Source of the DNA: Candidatus Obscuribacterium magneticum
GTDB taxonomy: Bacteria > Elusimicrobiota > Elusimicrobia > F11
Direction of reading: 5' to 3'
DNA length: 57,408 bases
Assembly: GCA_020523905.1 (NCBI GenBank)
Contig: JAJAPZ010000012.1
Coordinates: forward strand, 1-57,408
The translations under genes were made by a program, and so were the position numbers. Shown one piece after another: positions 27,335 through 35,757 of this stretch (position 1 is its first letter; every line of letters begins with the position of its first letter). The notes beneath the pieces were generated by a model. That model saw nothing but the letters and a program-made list of their open reading frames with translations. It did not search any database and was not told where the DNA came from.

Positions 27335-28627
27335 ATGAATTTCCTGGCCCAACGATCACGACTTTTATTACGTCTCGGACTCGCTGCGGGTTCCCCCCTT
27401 CTTCTCTCCCTCTTATTTTTCATCGGAAAAGGTTGCTCATTTAAAAAAGACGGCGCAGAGCCGCCGGTGATCATCTCAACGGGAACCGTCCGCCTGGGCG
27501 ACACCCTCTCCGTCATTTTGACGAATCAGGGATTGACGGGGCGCCTGGTCGCGGACATCCAGCGGGCCTTCGCCAAAGCGTACAATCTGCGCCTCCTCAA
27601 ACCCGGCCACACGTTCGAGGTTGTCACCTCCACCGCGGGCGCCTTTAAAAAATTCGTCTACCATACGGGCCCCGTCGAAACCTACAGTGTTTCTGTTAGT
27701 AGCGAAGGCCTTTTTTCCTCCCGGATTGAAAAGGAGAACATTGTTTGGAGGAAACGTGTCATCTCCGGCGAGATCAAAGAATTTCTCTACAAGGATCTGC
27801 TCACCCAGGGCTACGATGAACCCTTCGTCGCCACCTTGACCAGCGAACTTGGCGACAACATCCTGGCCTGGCGCGTCGACTTCTTCACGGAACAGCGGGT
27901 CGGCGACAAATACAAGATCCTTCTCGAAAGCGAGAGCCTGATGGAGTCCACCGCCCCCGTGCGCGGGGCTCCTTTAAGAATTCTGGCGGCTTATTATCAA
28001 GGCTCCGGCACAAGACGGAAAGAGAACTATGCCGTGCGCTACCGCCTGCCGGGATCCAACCGGCCGGATTATTTTGACAAGGAAGGCCAGGCCGTCCGCA
28101 AGGCATTCTTAAGGGCGCCCTTTAAATACGCCGCTTTCCGCATCTCCTCCGGGTTTAGTTTCAGCCGTCTCCACCCCATCCTCCGATCCTACCGCCCCCA
28201 CCACGGGACGGACTACGCGGCCGGGACGGGGACGCCGGTCGTCGCCATCGGCAACGGAACCGTCCGGTTCTCCGGATGGAAGGGCGGTTACGGCAAATGT
28301 GTCGATGTCCGCCACAACAACACCTACACCTCCCGCTACGGCCACCTCTCCCGGGTCATGGTCCGTGAGGGCGATCACGTCAGCCAGGGCCAATACATCG
28401 GGAACGTCGGCTCCTCCGGCCTTTCAACGGGACCCCACCTTCATTTTGAAATGTTGGTCAACGGCTCGCAGAAAAATTTCTTGAGAATGGATTTCCCCTC
28501 GGCCTCGTCGGTTCCGAACAAATTCATGGGCGATTTCTCCAAGGTTCGCGACCGCCTCTTGGCCGACCTGGAGGCGGGTGAGGCCGGCTTGACCAACGCC
28601 TCCGCCTCACCAGAGGCGGAGAATTGA
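27335..28627 (+). CDS. Exported M23 metallopeptidase (OapA/NlpD/MepM-like)
   Basis: A 430-residue peptidoglycan endopeptidase-type protein. An N-terminal membrane/signal segment (LGLAAGSPLLLSLLFFIG) and a Cys (KGC) that might be lipidated are followed by a LysM/OapA-like module (GDTLSVILTNQGL) and a C-terminal M23 domain. The zinc and catalytic motifs are present: HHGTDYAAGTGTPV (HxxxD) and GPHLHFE (HxH), plus YGHLS. It probably cleaves cross-links in the periplasm during growth or division. It is the first gene of the plus-strand run; its stop overlaps the next start (TTGA). Confidence 0.9.
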   Translation: MNFLAQRSRLLLRLGLAAGSPLLLSLLFFIGKGCSFKKDGAEPPVIISTGTVRLGDTLSVILTNQGLTGRLVADIQRAFAKAYNLRLLKPGHTFEVVTSTAGAFKKFVYHTGPVETYSVSVSSEGLFSSRIEKENIVWRKRVISGEIKEFLYKDLLTQGYDEPFVATLTSELGDNILAWRVDFFTEQRVGDKYKILLESESLMESTAPVRGAPLRILAAYYQGSGTRRKENYAVRYRLPGSNRPDYFDKEGQAVRKAFLRAPFKYAAFRISSGFSFSRLHPILRSYRPHHGTDYAAGTGTPVVAIGNGTVRFSGWKGGYGKCVDVRHNNTYTSRYGHLSRVMVREGDHVSQGQYIGNVGSSGLSTGPHLHFEMLVNGSQKNFLRMDFPSASSVPNKFMGDFSKVRDRLLADLEAGEAGLTNASASPEAEN

Positions 28628-30303
28628 AAAACCCGCTCCGCCAAAAGCCGTCATCCCGACGCGCCCCGTCATCCCGGCGAAAGCCGGGATCCAGGCCGGT
28701 GTTCACGGCCTTGCTCCCGGCTTTCGCCGGGATGACGAATACATCCAAAACCCTCCTCGCCCTTATCCTTATTCTCGTACCCCCCTCCCTCGCTTTGGCT
28801 AGCGAATCTCCCCTGGCCAGCCACGTCCTGGTCCGGTTTAAAAAAGACCGATCTTCTGAAGCGCTCGCCAAAATACGCCAGCGGTTTGGTGTCACACCCA
28901 AAAGAAAAATTCCAAAAATTGACGTTGAGATCCTTCCCGTCCCGCCGGGACAAACGCAGGCGTCCTTTTTAAAACTTCTTCAAGCCGATCCGAACGTGGA
29001 CTTTGCGGAGCCGAACGCCGTTCTCAAAGCCCTCACCGCCCCAAACGATACGAATTATCCTGACCAATTCTATCTTCATTCCGATTTCATCGACGTCGAA
29101 GGCGCCTGGGATATCGAACAGGGATCCCCCGCCACCGTGATCGCCGTCGTCGACACCGGCATACTTTTGACGCACCTCGACATCGTGGCCAACCTTTGGA
29201 ACAATCCGGCGCCCAGCGGAAACTCCGGACTTTGCGGGACCACCATCGAAATCGACTGGAACGCGGACGGCGACTGCACCGACAATCCCGGCGGCGACTT
29301 AGGTCCCGATCAATGCGCCAGCAATGACCCCACCGACAACACAAGCAACAATCACGGCACTCACGTGGCCGGCATCATTGCGGCCACCACCAACAATAAT
29401 TTGAACATGGCCGGCATCGCCCGGAACTGCCGCGTGATGGCCGTGAAAGTTTTGAACAGCATTGGATCAGGGCCCCTCGACGCCATCGCGGAAGGGATCA
29501 TCTACGCGGTGGACAACGGAGCGGCGGTGATCAATCTCAGTTTGGGTGGCTCCGAGGGGTCATCGACATTGAAAGCCGCCGTGGATTACGCGGTGACCAA
29601 CAATGTCCTTGTTGTGGCCGCGGCCGGCAACAGCGGCAATGGGGCCGCCATCAACTTTCCGGCGGCTTATACGCGGGTGATAGCCGTGGGGGCCAGCGGA
29701 AATGCATCAAATCCAACGGGTTTAGCCTCTTTTTCCTGCACCGGTCCCGAAATAGACCTGGTCGCCCCGGGAATAGACATCCTCTCCCTAACCCTCGGAG
29801 GAACCAACACCGGTGAGGGGACGTCCTTCGCCGCCCCGATGGTGAGCGGTGTAGCCGCCCTTATTCGATCGATGGCCCCCACGATGCCGGTGGACGACGT
29901 CATCCGATACATCGATTTTTATGCCACGGACCTCGGGCCGGGGGGCTTCGACAACTCCTTCGGCTTTGGCCGCCTTAACGCGGCGGCATCCGTGCAAGCG
30001 GCTTTCAACCGAACACCTTTCACTTCCAACCCGGCGTCTCCCGGAGAAACATTCCCCTACCCGAATCCTTTTAATCCAACGCTCGGCAGCCCCGTCACGA
30101 TCGCCCTGCCGGAATCCCTCGGAAGCGAAAACATCAGGATCACCATCGTCAACACGGCCGGGGAACGGGTGAAGACGCTGACCGACACAAACGCCTGGGA
30201 CGGGCGAAGCGAGGATGGCCATTACGTAGCTTCCGGGCTCTACTTTTATTACGCGGAAACGGCCAAAGGCCACGCCAAAGGAAAGCTGACCCTTATTAAA
30301 TGA
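28624..30303 (+). CDS. Secreted subtilisin-like serine protease (S8) with FlgD-like C-terminus
   Basis: Catalytic triad motifs are clear: VVDTGI (Asp), NNHGTHVAGI (His) and GEGTSFAAP (Ser). An inhibitor-I9-like propeptide (HVLVRFKKD...) precedes the protease; the end has YPNPFNP and GLYFYYA, typical of FlgD-Ig-like or sorting-type tails. The long frame opens with TTG 28624 overlapping the M23 stop, but a family-1 repeat encodes the first ~36 residues (SSRRKPGSR...PAFAGMT). An in-frame ATG at 28732, in the repeat's GGGATGACG end, gives a textbook signal peptide (MTNTSKTLLALILILVPPSL). Either start works; the repeat supplies the second. Confidence 0.92.
   Translation: MKNPLRQKPSSRRAPSSRRKPGSRPVFTALLPAFAGMTNTSKTLLALILILVPPSLALASESPLASHVLVRFKKDRSSEALAKIRQRFGVTPKRKIPKIDVEILPVPPGQTQASFLKLLQADPNVDFAEPNAVLKALTAPNDTNYPDQFYLHSDFIDVEGAWDIEQGSPATVIAVVDTGILLTHLDIVANLWNNPAPSGNSGLCGTTIEIDWNADGDCTDNPGGDLGPDQCASNDPTDNTSNNHGTHVAGIIAATTNNNLNMAGIARNCRVMAVKVLNSIGSGPLDAIAEGIIYAVDNGAAVINLSLGGSEGSSTLKAAVDYAVTNNVLVVAAAGNSGNGAAINFPAAYTRVIAVGASGNASNPTGLASFSCTGPEIDLVAPGIDILSLTLGGTNTGEGTSFAAPMVSGVAALIRSMAPTMPVDDVIRYIDFYATDLGPGGFDNSFGFGRLNAAASVQAAFNRTPFTSNPASPGETFPYPNPFNPTLGSPVTIALPESLGSENIRITIVNTAGERVKTLTDTNAWDGRSEDGHYVASGLYFYYAETAKGHAKGKLTLIK
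28649..28737. repeat. Family-1 palindromic repeat at the 5' end of the subtilase gene
   Basis: Arms CCCGGCGAAAGCCGGG flank GTGTTCACGG. The right end GGGATGACG contains an in-frame ATG immediately before the signal peptide of the protease. Confidence 0.9.
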
Positions 30304-31526
30304 AAAAGCCGTCATTCCGGACAATTTCCCCCTCGTCATTCCGGCGAAAGCCGGAATCCCGTTTCTATAATGTTTATTATCGACGGGACCGTTCCGTGAC
30401 ACGGTCCAGTCCTGACCTAGATTCCGGATCGCGGCCGCTTCGCGGCCTTGTCCAGAATGACGTCCTCAAAACCGTAGCTGTTACGTATGCACTCGTCCTT
30501 CTCATCTACAGCCAATGCCTAGGGGGATTTATCGTCGACAAAGGGGAGACGGGCTCGGCCTTTATTAAGGTGCCCGTGGCGGCGCGGGCGGCGGCCTTGG
30601 GGGGATCATTCACCGGAGCCAGCGGCGACATCACTGCCATCGAGTACAATCCCGCCGGACTTTCCGGCATCGAACATCTCGACATCAATTTGACCCACCT
30701 GGTGTATCTCGAAGACACGACATTGGAGTCCATCTCCATCGGTTTTCCTTTCGGCCCCATGCGGCTCAGCCGGCCCACGAGGGCCGCCTTCCCTGTGGAA
30801 AAGGACATGTTCGTCTTCGGCTCCCAGATCCGGCTCTTCCGGGCCCAGGATGAAAGGCGGAACGAAATCGGCGCGAGCGCCGGTGAATTTGACATCAACC
30901 ACCGCCTTTTTCACGGCGCCGTCTCTTACACACCAACGGACTCCTTTTCCTGCGCGCTCGGCGCAAAGCTGATCCAGAACGAAATTGAATCCAAATCGAT
31001 GGACACCTATGCCTTTGACGGAGGCCTTCTTTGGAAACGGAAAGAACGCGTATCGCTGGGCGCCTCTCTCTTGAACGTCGGCCCCTCAAAAGCCTACCTC
31101 CAGGAAAAGGAGCCCCTGCCGACCGTCTTCCGTTTGGGCGGGACCTACCGGCACCGCCAAATCCTCTTCCTGGCCGACCTCTCCCTCGGCCGGGATGAAA
31201 TCTATCAGCCCGCGGGCGGCGTGGAGTGGGCTCCCTTCAAATTTTTCATGCTCCGGGGCGGGCTCAATTACCACACCACCATCGAATTCTCCGGCGGGTT
31301 TGGAATACAATTCTCCGAATGGAAGAACCAGGACTCCCTCGCGCCGGCGCAAAGTGCGCCTCAAACACCGGCTGATGAGAAATCCAAAAACCTCCGCCTC
31401 GGTGATCTAAGGGATACGCCCAAAAGAGTGAAAACCACGAACATCGGCTTCGCGTTGGACTATGCGTTTCGAACGCAAAACGACCTCGGGTTTACTCACA
31501 CCGTCACCTTAAAAATTCTATATTAA
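30300..31526 (+). CDS. PorV/PorQ-family outer-membrane protein (UPF0164-like)
   Basis: A 408-residue protein with the family's hallmark opening after the signal peptide: VAARAAALGGSFTGASGD followed by IEYNPAGLSG, then amphipathic beta strands ending in an aromatic strand (TVTLKILY). Members are beta-barrels, often linked to export of surface proteins; the preceding protease has a sorting-like tail, so a functional link is plausible but inferred. ATG 30300 overlaps the previous stop (ATGA). About 50 residues encoded by degenerate family-1 repeats (SSFRRKPESRF...) come before the hydrophobic signal segment (TVAVTYALVLLIYS); no in-frame ATG lies between them. Confidence 0.85.
   Translation: MKKPSFRTISPSSFRRKPESRFYNVYYRRDRSVTRSSPDLDSGSRPLRGLVQNDVLKTVAVTYALVLLIYSQCLGGFIVDKGETGSAFIKVPVAARAAALGGSFTGASGDITAIEYNPAGLSGIEHLDINLTHLVYLEDTTLESISIGFPFGPMRLSRPTRAAFPVEKDMFVFGSQIRLFRAQDERRNEIGASAGEFDINHRLFHGAVSYTPTDSFSCALGAKLIQNEIESKSMDTYAFDGGLLWKRKERVSLGASLLNVGPSKAYLQEKEPLPTVFRLGGTYRHRQILFLADLSLGRDEIYQPAGGVEWAPFKFFMLRGGLNYHTTIEFSGGFGIQFSEWKNQDSLAPAQSAPQTPADEKSKNLRLGDLRDTPKRVKTTNIGFALDYAFRTQNDLGFTHTVTLKILY
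30310..30462. repeat. Degenerate compound family-1 repeat at the 5' end of the PorV-like gene
   Basis: Contains GTCATTCCGGCGAAAGCCGG, then a diverged palindromic portion and GCGGCCGCTTCGCGGCC, ending CAGAATGACG. It is translated in frame before the signal peptide. Confidence 0.7.
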
Positions 31527-32656
31527 TGCGCAAACGTTTTTATCTCATTATCCTTCTCTCGAGTGTCGTCTTCATTGCGATGTATGCCTGGCACTGGAGA
31601 ACAAAAACCCATCCTCCCCTCTTGCCCACGCCTCCTCCCATTCCCCAAGAATCCCTTTACCCTTCTTCCCCTTTGCCGACTCCCACGCCAACGGACGGGA
31701 GGGCCGACGCTGATGAAAAATCGAAAAAAGAAATGGCCGCACTGAAAAAAAACCGGCGGATGCTGGCGCGCCTCAAGCGGCAAATGCTTTCTCAATTGGA
31801 AAAACCATCGGCCACCGACCGGATGTTGGAAACAGGGGCGACCGCCCCATTGATCCCAGAGGTCGCCCCTTCGACCGCCCCCGCCGCTCCAGACCTTCGC
31901 CAAGAGGGTCGAAACCAACGCAAACAGCTGCCTTTGGGCGTCGCCCTCTGGGATAGGATCAAGGTTTACGAAGGGCCGCTGGATCTGGATGTCCTTTATG
32001 TCATGCAGACGGGGGATTTTGTCAAAGTCTATCCCGATTCCCTGAATAATCCGCGCACACACATTCACCCCGGCGTCGACATCTACCTCGCCGCCACCTC
32101 CAAGGAAATTCGACCGGCGGGCCTTCACTTGCCGGATGTGGGCGGCTGGGTCGACCGGAGCCAAATCCACATTTTCCCTCCCGAACAAGCGCAACAGTTC
32201 ACCTCGGGCGTCGACCCCATGACCCTGGGGAACGATCCCAACTTTTCCACGGTCGCCTTTTACGAGCGGGCTCTTAAAAATCCCGACCCCGTCGTCCACC
32301 GCGTGATCGGGCCCCGCCTGATCGCCATCCTCTCCATCCATGAGGACTATCTCTTGAGCTGGGGCGCTCTTTACCGGGATTATGATCCCAAAATCCGATC
32401 GGCCACACTCGCCTCCTTAAGGCAGCGCGGTGTCGGACACAACCGCATAATCATTGAAGACCTGATTTCCAGGCTGGCCGAACTGACCAAGACGAAGGCC
32501 CAGGGTGAACAGGAAGCGGAGGTCATCACGATTCTGGCGATTCTCGAAGAGAGCCGCCACCCCCGCGTTCCCGCGGCCCTGGAAGGGTTCCGCGACAGCT
32601 GGCAGAAAACCCAAAGCAGCCGGGTCCTAGAGGGCCTCGAAGCCGCTATGAAGTGA
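31526..32656 (+). CDS. Membrane-anchored protein with HEAT-like C-terminus, unknown function
   Basis: A 376-residue protein not recognised as a named family. It begins with a signal-anchor (RFYLIILLSSVVFIAMYAW), then a Pro/Thr-rich linker and a Lys-rich coiled-coil segment (KKNRRMLARLKRQM). The middle has a beta-type module (KVYEGPLDLDVLYVMQTGDFVKVYP) and the last ~110 residues are helical, with HEAT-like units (DPKIRSATLASLRQRG). The start overlaps the PorV-like stop (TAATG), implying translational coupling and a shared envelope role. Confidence 0.75.
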   Translation: MRKRFYLIILLSSVVFIAMYAWHWRTKTHPPLLPTPPPIPQESLYPSSPLPTPTPTDGRADADEKSKKEMAALKKNRRMLARLKRQMLSQLEKPSATDRMLETGATAPLIPEVAPSTAPAAPDLRQEGRNQRKQLPLGVALWDRIKVYEGPLDLDVLYVMQTGDFVKVYPDSLNNPRTHIHPGVDIYLAATSKEIRPAGLHLPDVGGWVDRSQIHIFPPEQAQQFTSGVDPMTLGNDPNFSTVAFYERALKNPDPVVHRVIGPRLIAILSIHEDYLLSWGALYRDYDPKIRSATLASLRQRGVGHNRIIIEDLISRLAELTKTKAQGEQEAEVITILAILEESRHPRVPAALEGFRDSWQKTQSSRVLEGLEAAMK

Positions 32657-32697
32657 AGGGGTCAGGTCGCCACTGGCGACCTTACCCCTTCTTTTTT
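32655..32697 (+). terminator. Intrinsic terminator built from a family-2 repeat
   Basis: A 17-bp stem (32655-32671 with 32675-32691, one mismatch) with a 3-nt loop is followed by six T residues. The arms GAAGGGGTCAGGTCGCC belong to the AGGGGTC repeat family. It overlaps the end of the preceding gene and would separate it from the ZIP gene downstream. Confidence 0.75.
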
Positions 32698-32712
32698 GGT
32701 AACCTTCCGTCC

Positions 32713-33456
32713 ATGACGCTCCTCACCATTATCGCCGCCACTCTGATCGTAGGCCTGGTATCCCTTGTCGGAATTATTTTCGTCACTCTCAAACTCGACA
32801 TCAAGAAAATCACCTTTTACCTGGTGAGCCTCGCCTCCGGCACGATGCTGGGCGGGGCTTTCCTGGACCTCATCCCGGAAGCGTTGTCCTTCAACTCCCC
32901 TTACACGTTGAGCTGGGTGTCGGGCGGGGTCTTTCTCTTCTTTATCTTTGAGAAATTTCTCATCTGGCGGCACTGCCATCACCATCACCATCCCCTCGAT
33001 CACGGCCGGCCGACGGCCGCCTCCATGATTCTGGCCGGCGATGCGATTCACAATTTTATTGACGGGATCATCATCGCCACCTCGTTTAACGCCGGGTTCA
33101 TGATCGGGATCTCGGTCACCCTGGCCATCATGCTCCACGAAATTCCCCAAGAACTGGGAGACTTCGGTGTCCTTGTTCACAGTGGATTCACGGTCAAAAA
33201 GGCCCTGGTGGCAAATTTCCTCACGGCCATGACGGCGCTGGCGGGGGCCGTCATTACACACCTGTCCCTGGGCCTAGCTCCGCATCTGCAAATGGTGCTT
33301 CTGCCGATCGCGGCGGGCGGCTTCCTTTATGTGGCCCTGGCGGATCTCATCCCTCAACTCCATGACTATGTCGAAACGCGCCAGACCTTTGCCCAAATCT
33401 CCCTCTTCTCGTTCGGATTTGGCCTGATGTGGCTTCTCACATTCATGGAACGCTGA
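32713..33456 (+). CDS. ZIP-family divalent metal transporter
   Basis: A polytopic membrane protein of 247 residues that likely imports Zn2+, Fe2+ or Mn2+. Helix 4 has the metal-site pattern HNFIDGIIIA and helix 5 HEIPQELGD, both diagnostic of ZIP proteins; between them lies a His-rich loop (RHCHHHHHPLDH). ATG 32713 is chosen because the longer frame from GTG 32653 would translate the terminator hairpin. No strong Shine-Dalgarno is visible. dnaX starts 7 nt after its stop. Confidence 0.92.
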   Translation: MTLLTIIAATLIVGLVSLVGIIFVTLKLDIKKITFYLVSLASGTMLGGAFLDLIPEALSFNSPYTLSWVSGGVFLFFIFEKFLIWRHCHHHHHPLDHGRPTAASMILAGDAIHNFIDGIIIATSFNAGFMIGISVTLAIMLHEIPQELGDFGVLVHSGFTVKKALVANFLTAMTALAGAVITHLSLGLAPHLQMVLLPIAAGGFLYVALADLIPQLHDYVETRQTFAQISLFSFGFGLMWLLTFMER

Positions 33457-33463
33457 AAAACTC

Positions 33464-35164
33464 ATGTCCTACATTGTCCTGGCTCGGAAATATCGTCCGC
33501 AGAACTTCGATGAAATGGTCGGCCAAGAAGGCGCCGCCAAGACGCTCCTACACGCCATCCAATCGGCCCGGGTGGCCCACGCCTATATTTTCTCAGGGCC
33601 CCGCGGCGTGGGGAAGACGACGCTGGCCCGGCTTCTGGCCAAGTGCCTGAACTGTGAAAAAGGCCCCACCACAACCCCCTGCCAGAGGTGCCCCTCCTGC
33701 CTCACCATCAGCCAGGGGTCCTCCGTCGACGACGTCCTGGAGATTGACGGCGCCTCCAATCGGGGCATCGAACAGATCCGCGATTTAAGAGAAAGCGCCA
33801 AATACGTGCCCACGGCCAGCCGCTACCGCATCTTCATCATCGACGAGGCGCATCAGATCACCCGCGACGCCTTCGGGGCCCTCCTTAAAATTCTGGAGGA
33901 GCCGCCGGGTCACGTCATCTTCATGCTGGCCACAACCGAAGTCCAGAAAATCCCGGCCCCCATTCTCTCCCGCTGCCAGCGGTTCTCCCTCCGGCCCATT
34001 CCTTCCGACTTGGTCTTGAAGCAGCTCGAAAAAATCTGCCGGCTTGAAAAAATCAAGGCCGACGAGGAAGCGCTGGCCCACATCGTCCGCTTTGTGGAAG
34101 GCTCTCTGCGGGATGCCCTCTCCCTATTGGATCAAGCTCTCGTGTTTTCGCCGGAGGGCATCACCTCCCAAACGCTCCGGGATCTTTTGGGGCTTTTGCC
34201 ATCGCAAACCATTCGGGATGTCGCCAACGAACTGAAAAAAGGGGAACCGGCGTCTGTTTTGAAAAAAATCAATCAACTTCTTCTGGAGGGCGTCGACCTC
34301 ACCCAGTTGGCCCGCGATCTGCAAGATCACTACCACGCGCTTCTCTTGGAAAAAGCCGGGGTGGAGGACACGTTGGGTATCGCCAAAAACGAGACCAAGG
34401 CCGAAGCCGCCCAGTACGATTACCCGACGCTGGAACGTAACATACGGCTCCTGTCCCGCGCCCTGGAGGACATGCGGCATTCCGAAACGCCGCGGGCGAT
34501 CTTTGAAATCTACGCCCTTCGCCTGGCGCAAAAAACGCTGGACCCCATCGGCCTCCTCAAGCGGTTGGAGGAGAAGGGGTCAAGTCTCCCCTTGAACCCA
34601 GTGTTCATGGGTTCAAGGGGAGACTTGACCCCTTCTCCCTTCTCCTCTCCACCAGTCACCCCGCCGGTCGTCACCAAATCCAATCCTCAACCCTCGCCTT
34701 CCTCCCCCTGGACGACCGCGATGGGGGAAACGGTCGTCAACCAATGGGGTTCCTTTCTTCACGATGTCTCCGAAAAAAAAGCGGCTCTCGGCGCCGCGCT
34801 AGAGGACGCCCACGTGAGCGCCACGGAGAAAGGATTAAAACTGACCTTTAAAAAATCGTTTCAGCAACAGATGGTATTCACCTCGAAAGAAATCCTAAAA
34901 CCCCTCTTTTTGGAACGCTTCGGCCACTTTCCCGAGCTGGAGACCGCCGTTGAGATCGCTCCGGTAAAACCTCCCGAAGCGCCGCTTTCTCCTCCTCTTC
35001 CCCGCCCCTCCTTTGCCGAGCCCAAACAGCCCCCGATGCCGGAGGAGAAAAAAGGAGAGGACACCGAGTATGAAGAAATCGCCCCCCACCAAACCAGCTC
35101 GGACGTCCAGAAAGTGCTCAAGCATTTTCCCGGCACCCTGAAACGGGAGAAAAAGAAGACATGA
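33464..35164 (+). CDS. dnaX: DNA polymerase III subunit gamma/tau
   Basis: The clamp-loader ATPase, 566 residues. Motifs are ARKYRPQNFDEMVGQ, Walker A GPRGVGKTT, zinc-binding cysteines (CLNC, CQRC-PSC), Walker B IIDEAH and sensor 1 ATTEVQKIPAPILSRCQRF. The C-terminal region is variable, Pro-rich and carries a 71-bp family-2 palindrome (34568-34638) translated in frame as a flexible linker. It overlaps recR by 4 nt; no ybaB/ebfC gene sits between them, unlike in many bacteria. Confidence 0.96.
   Translation: MSYIVLARKYRPQNFDEMVGQEGAAKTLLHAIQSARVAHAYIFSGPRGVGKTTLARLLAKCLNCEKGPTTTPCQRCPSCLTISQGSSVDDVLEIDGASNRGIEQIRDLRESAKYVPTASRYRIFIIDEAHQITRDAFGALLKILEEPPGHVIFMLATTEVQKIPAPILSRCQRFSLRPIPSDLVLKQLEKICRLEKIKADEEALAHIVRFVEGSLRDALSLLDQALVFSPEGITSQTLRDLLGLLPSQTIRDVANELKKGEPASVLKKINQLLLEGVDLTQLARDLQDHYHALLLEKAGVEDTLGIAKNETKAEAAQYDYPTLERNIRLLSRALEDMRHSETPRAIFEIYALRLAQKTLDPIGLLKRLEEKGSSLPLNPVFMGSRGDLTPSPFSSPPVTPPVVTKSNPQPSPSSPWTTAMGETVVNQWGSFLHDVSEKKAALGAALEDAHVSATEKGLKLTFKKSFQQQMVFTSKEILKPLFLERFGHFPELETAVEIAPVKPPEAPLSPPLPRPSFAEPKQPPMPEEKKGEDTEYEEIAPHQTSSDVQKVLKHFPGTLKREKKKT
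34568..34638. repeat. Family-2 long palindrome inside dnaX
   Basis: Near-perfect inverted repeat: a stem of about 31 bp with a GTGTTCA centre, sequence AGGGGTCAAGTCTCCCC and its complement. It has the same structure as 49160-49226 but differs by paired changes. It falls in the linker after the clamp-loader domains, where an insert is least harmful. Confidence 0.9.
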
Positions 35165-35757
35165 CCCAGCGCTGGAGCAACCTCGTCGCCGCCCTCCGGA
35201 AACTTCCCGGCGTCGGCCCCAAAATGGCCGAGCGGATGGCGCTTTACCTCCTTCGTTCCGACGACACCGCTCAATTCGTCAAGGCCGTTGAAGACGCCAA
35301 AACGTATCTGCGCCGCTGCTCCCTTTGCGGCAACTTCACGGAAAATGATCCCTGCCGTTTGTGCGCTGATGGGCAGAGGGACAAGCAACTTCTCTGCGTG
35401 GTGGAGGAGGTGGCCGACCTGGACGCCGTGGAGCGCTCCGGAGCTTTCAAGGGGCACTACCACCTTTTGGGCGGGGTTCTCTCTCCCCTGGACGGCATCG
35501 GGCCGAAGGAGCTGCGCATCGATTCGCTTCTTAAAAGACTCAAAGAAAACGCCCCCATCGAGGAAATCATCCTGGCCACCAACCCGACCGTGGAAGGCGA
35601 GGCAACGGCCACCTACCTGACCCAGATCATCAAGCCCCTCGGGAAGAAAGTGTCCCGCCTGGCCTATGGACTTCCCTCCGGCGTGCAACTTGAATATGCC
35701 GACGAACTGACGCTCTCGCGGGCCATCGAGGGGCGGACGCTCTTGGCCGGAAAATGA
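35161..35757 (+). CDS. recR: Recombination mediator protein RecR
   Basis: A 198-residue protein acting with RecO/RecF to load RecA on gapped DNA. It has the helix-hairpin-helix (LRKLPGVGPKMAERMALYLL), a C4 zinc finger (CSLCGNF...CRLC), and a Toprim domain (VVEEVADLDAVE, ATNPTVEGEATATYL). The length is standard. ATG overlaps the dnaX stop (ATGA-type), and its own stop overlaps the next gene's ATG. Confidence 0.97.
   Translation: MTQRWSNLVAALRKLPGVGPKMAERMALYLLRSDDTAQFVKAVEDAKTYLRRCSLCGNFTENDPCRLCADGQRDKQLLCVVEEVADLDAVERSGAFKGHYHLLGGVLSPLDGIGPKELRIDSLLKRLKENAPIEEIILATNPTVEGEATATYLTQIIKPLGKKVSRLAYGLPSGVQLEYADELTLSRAIEGRTLLAGK

Noticed and set aside
32653..32712. Upstream GTG start for the ZIP transporter
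   Set aside because: It would translate the terminator hairpin and has no transporter-like sequence; the ATG at 32713 opens the first helix.
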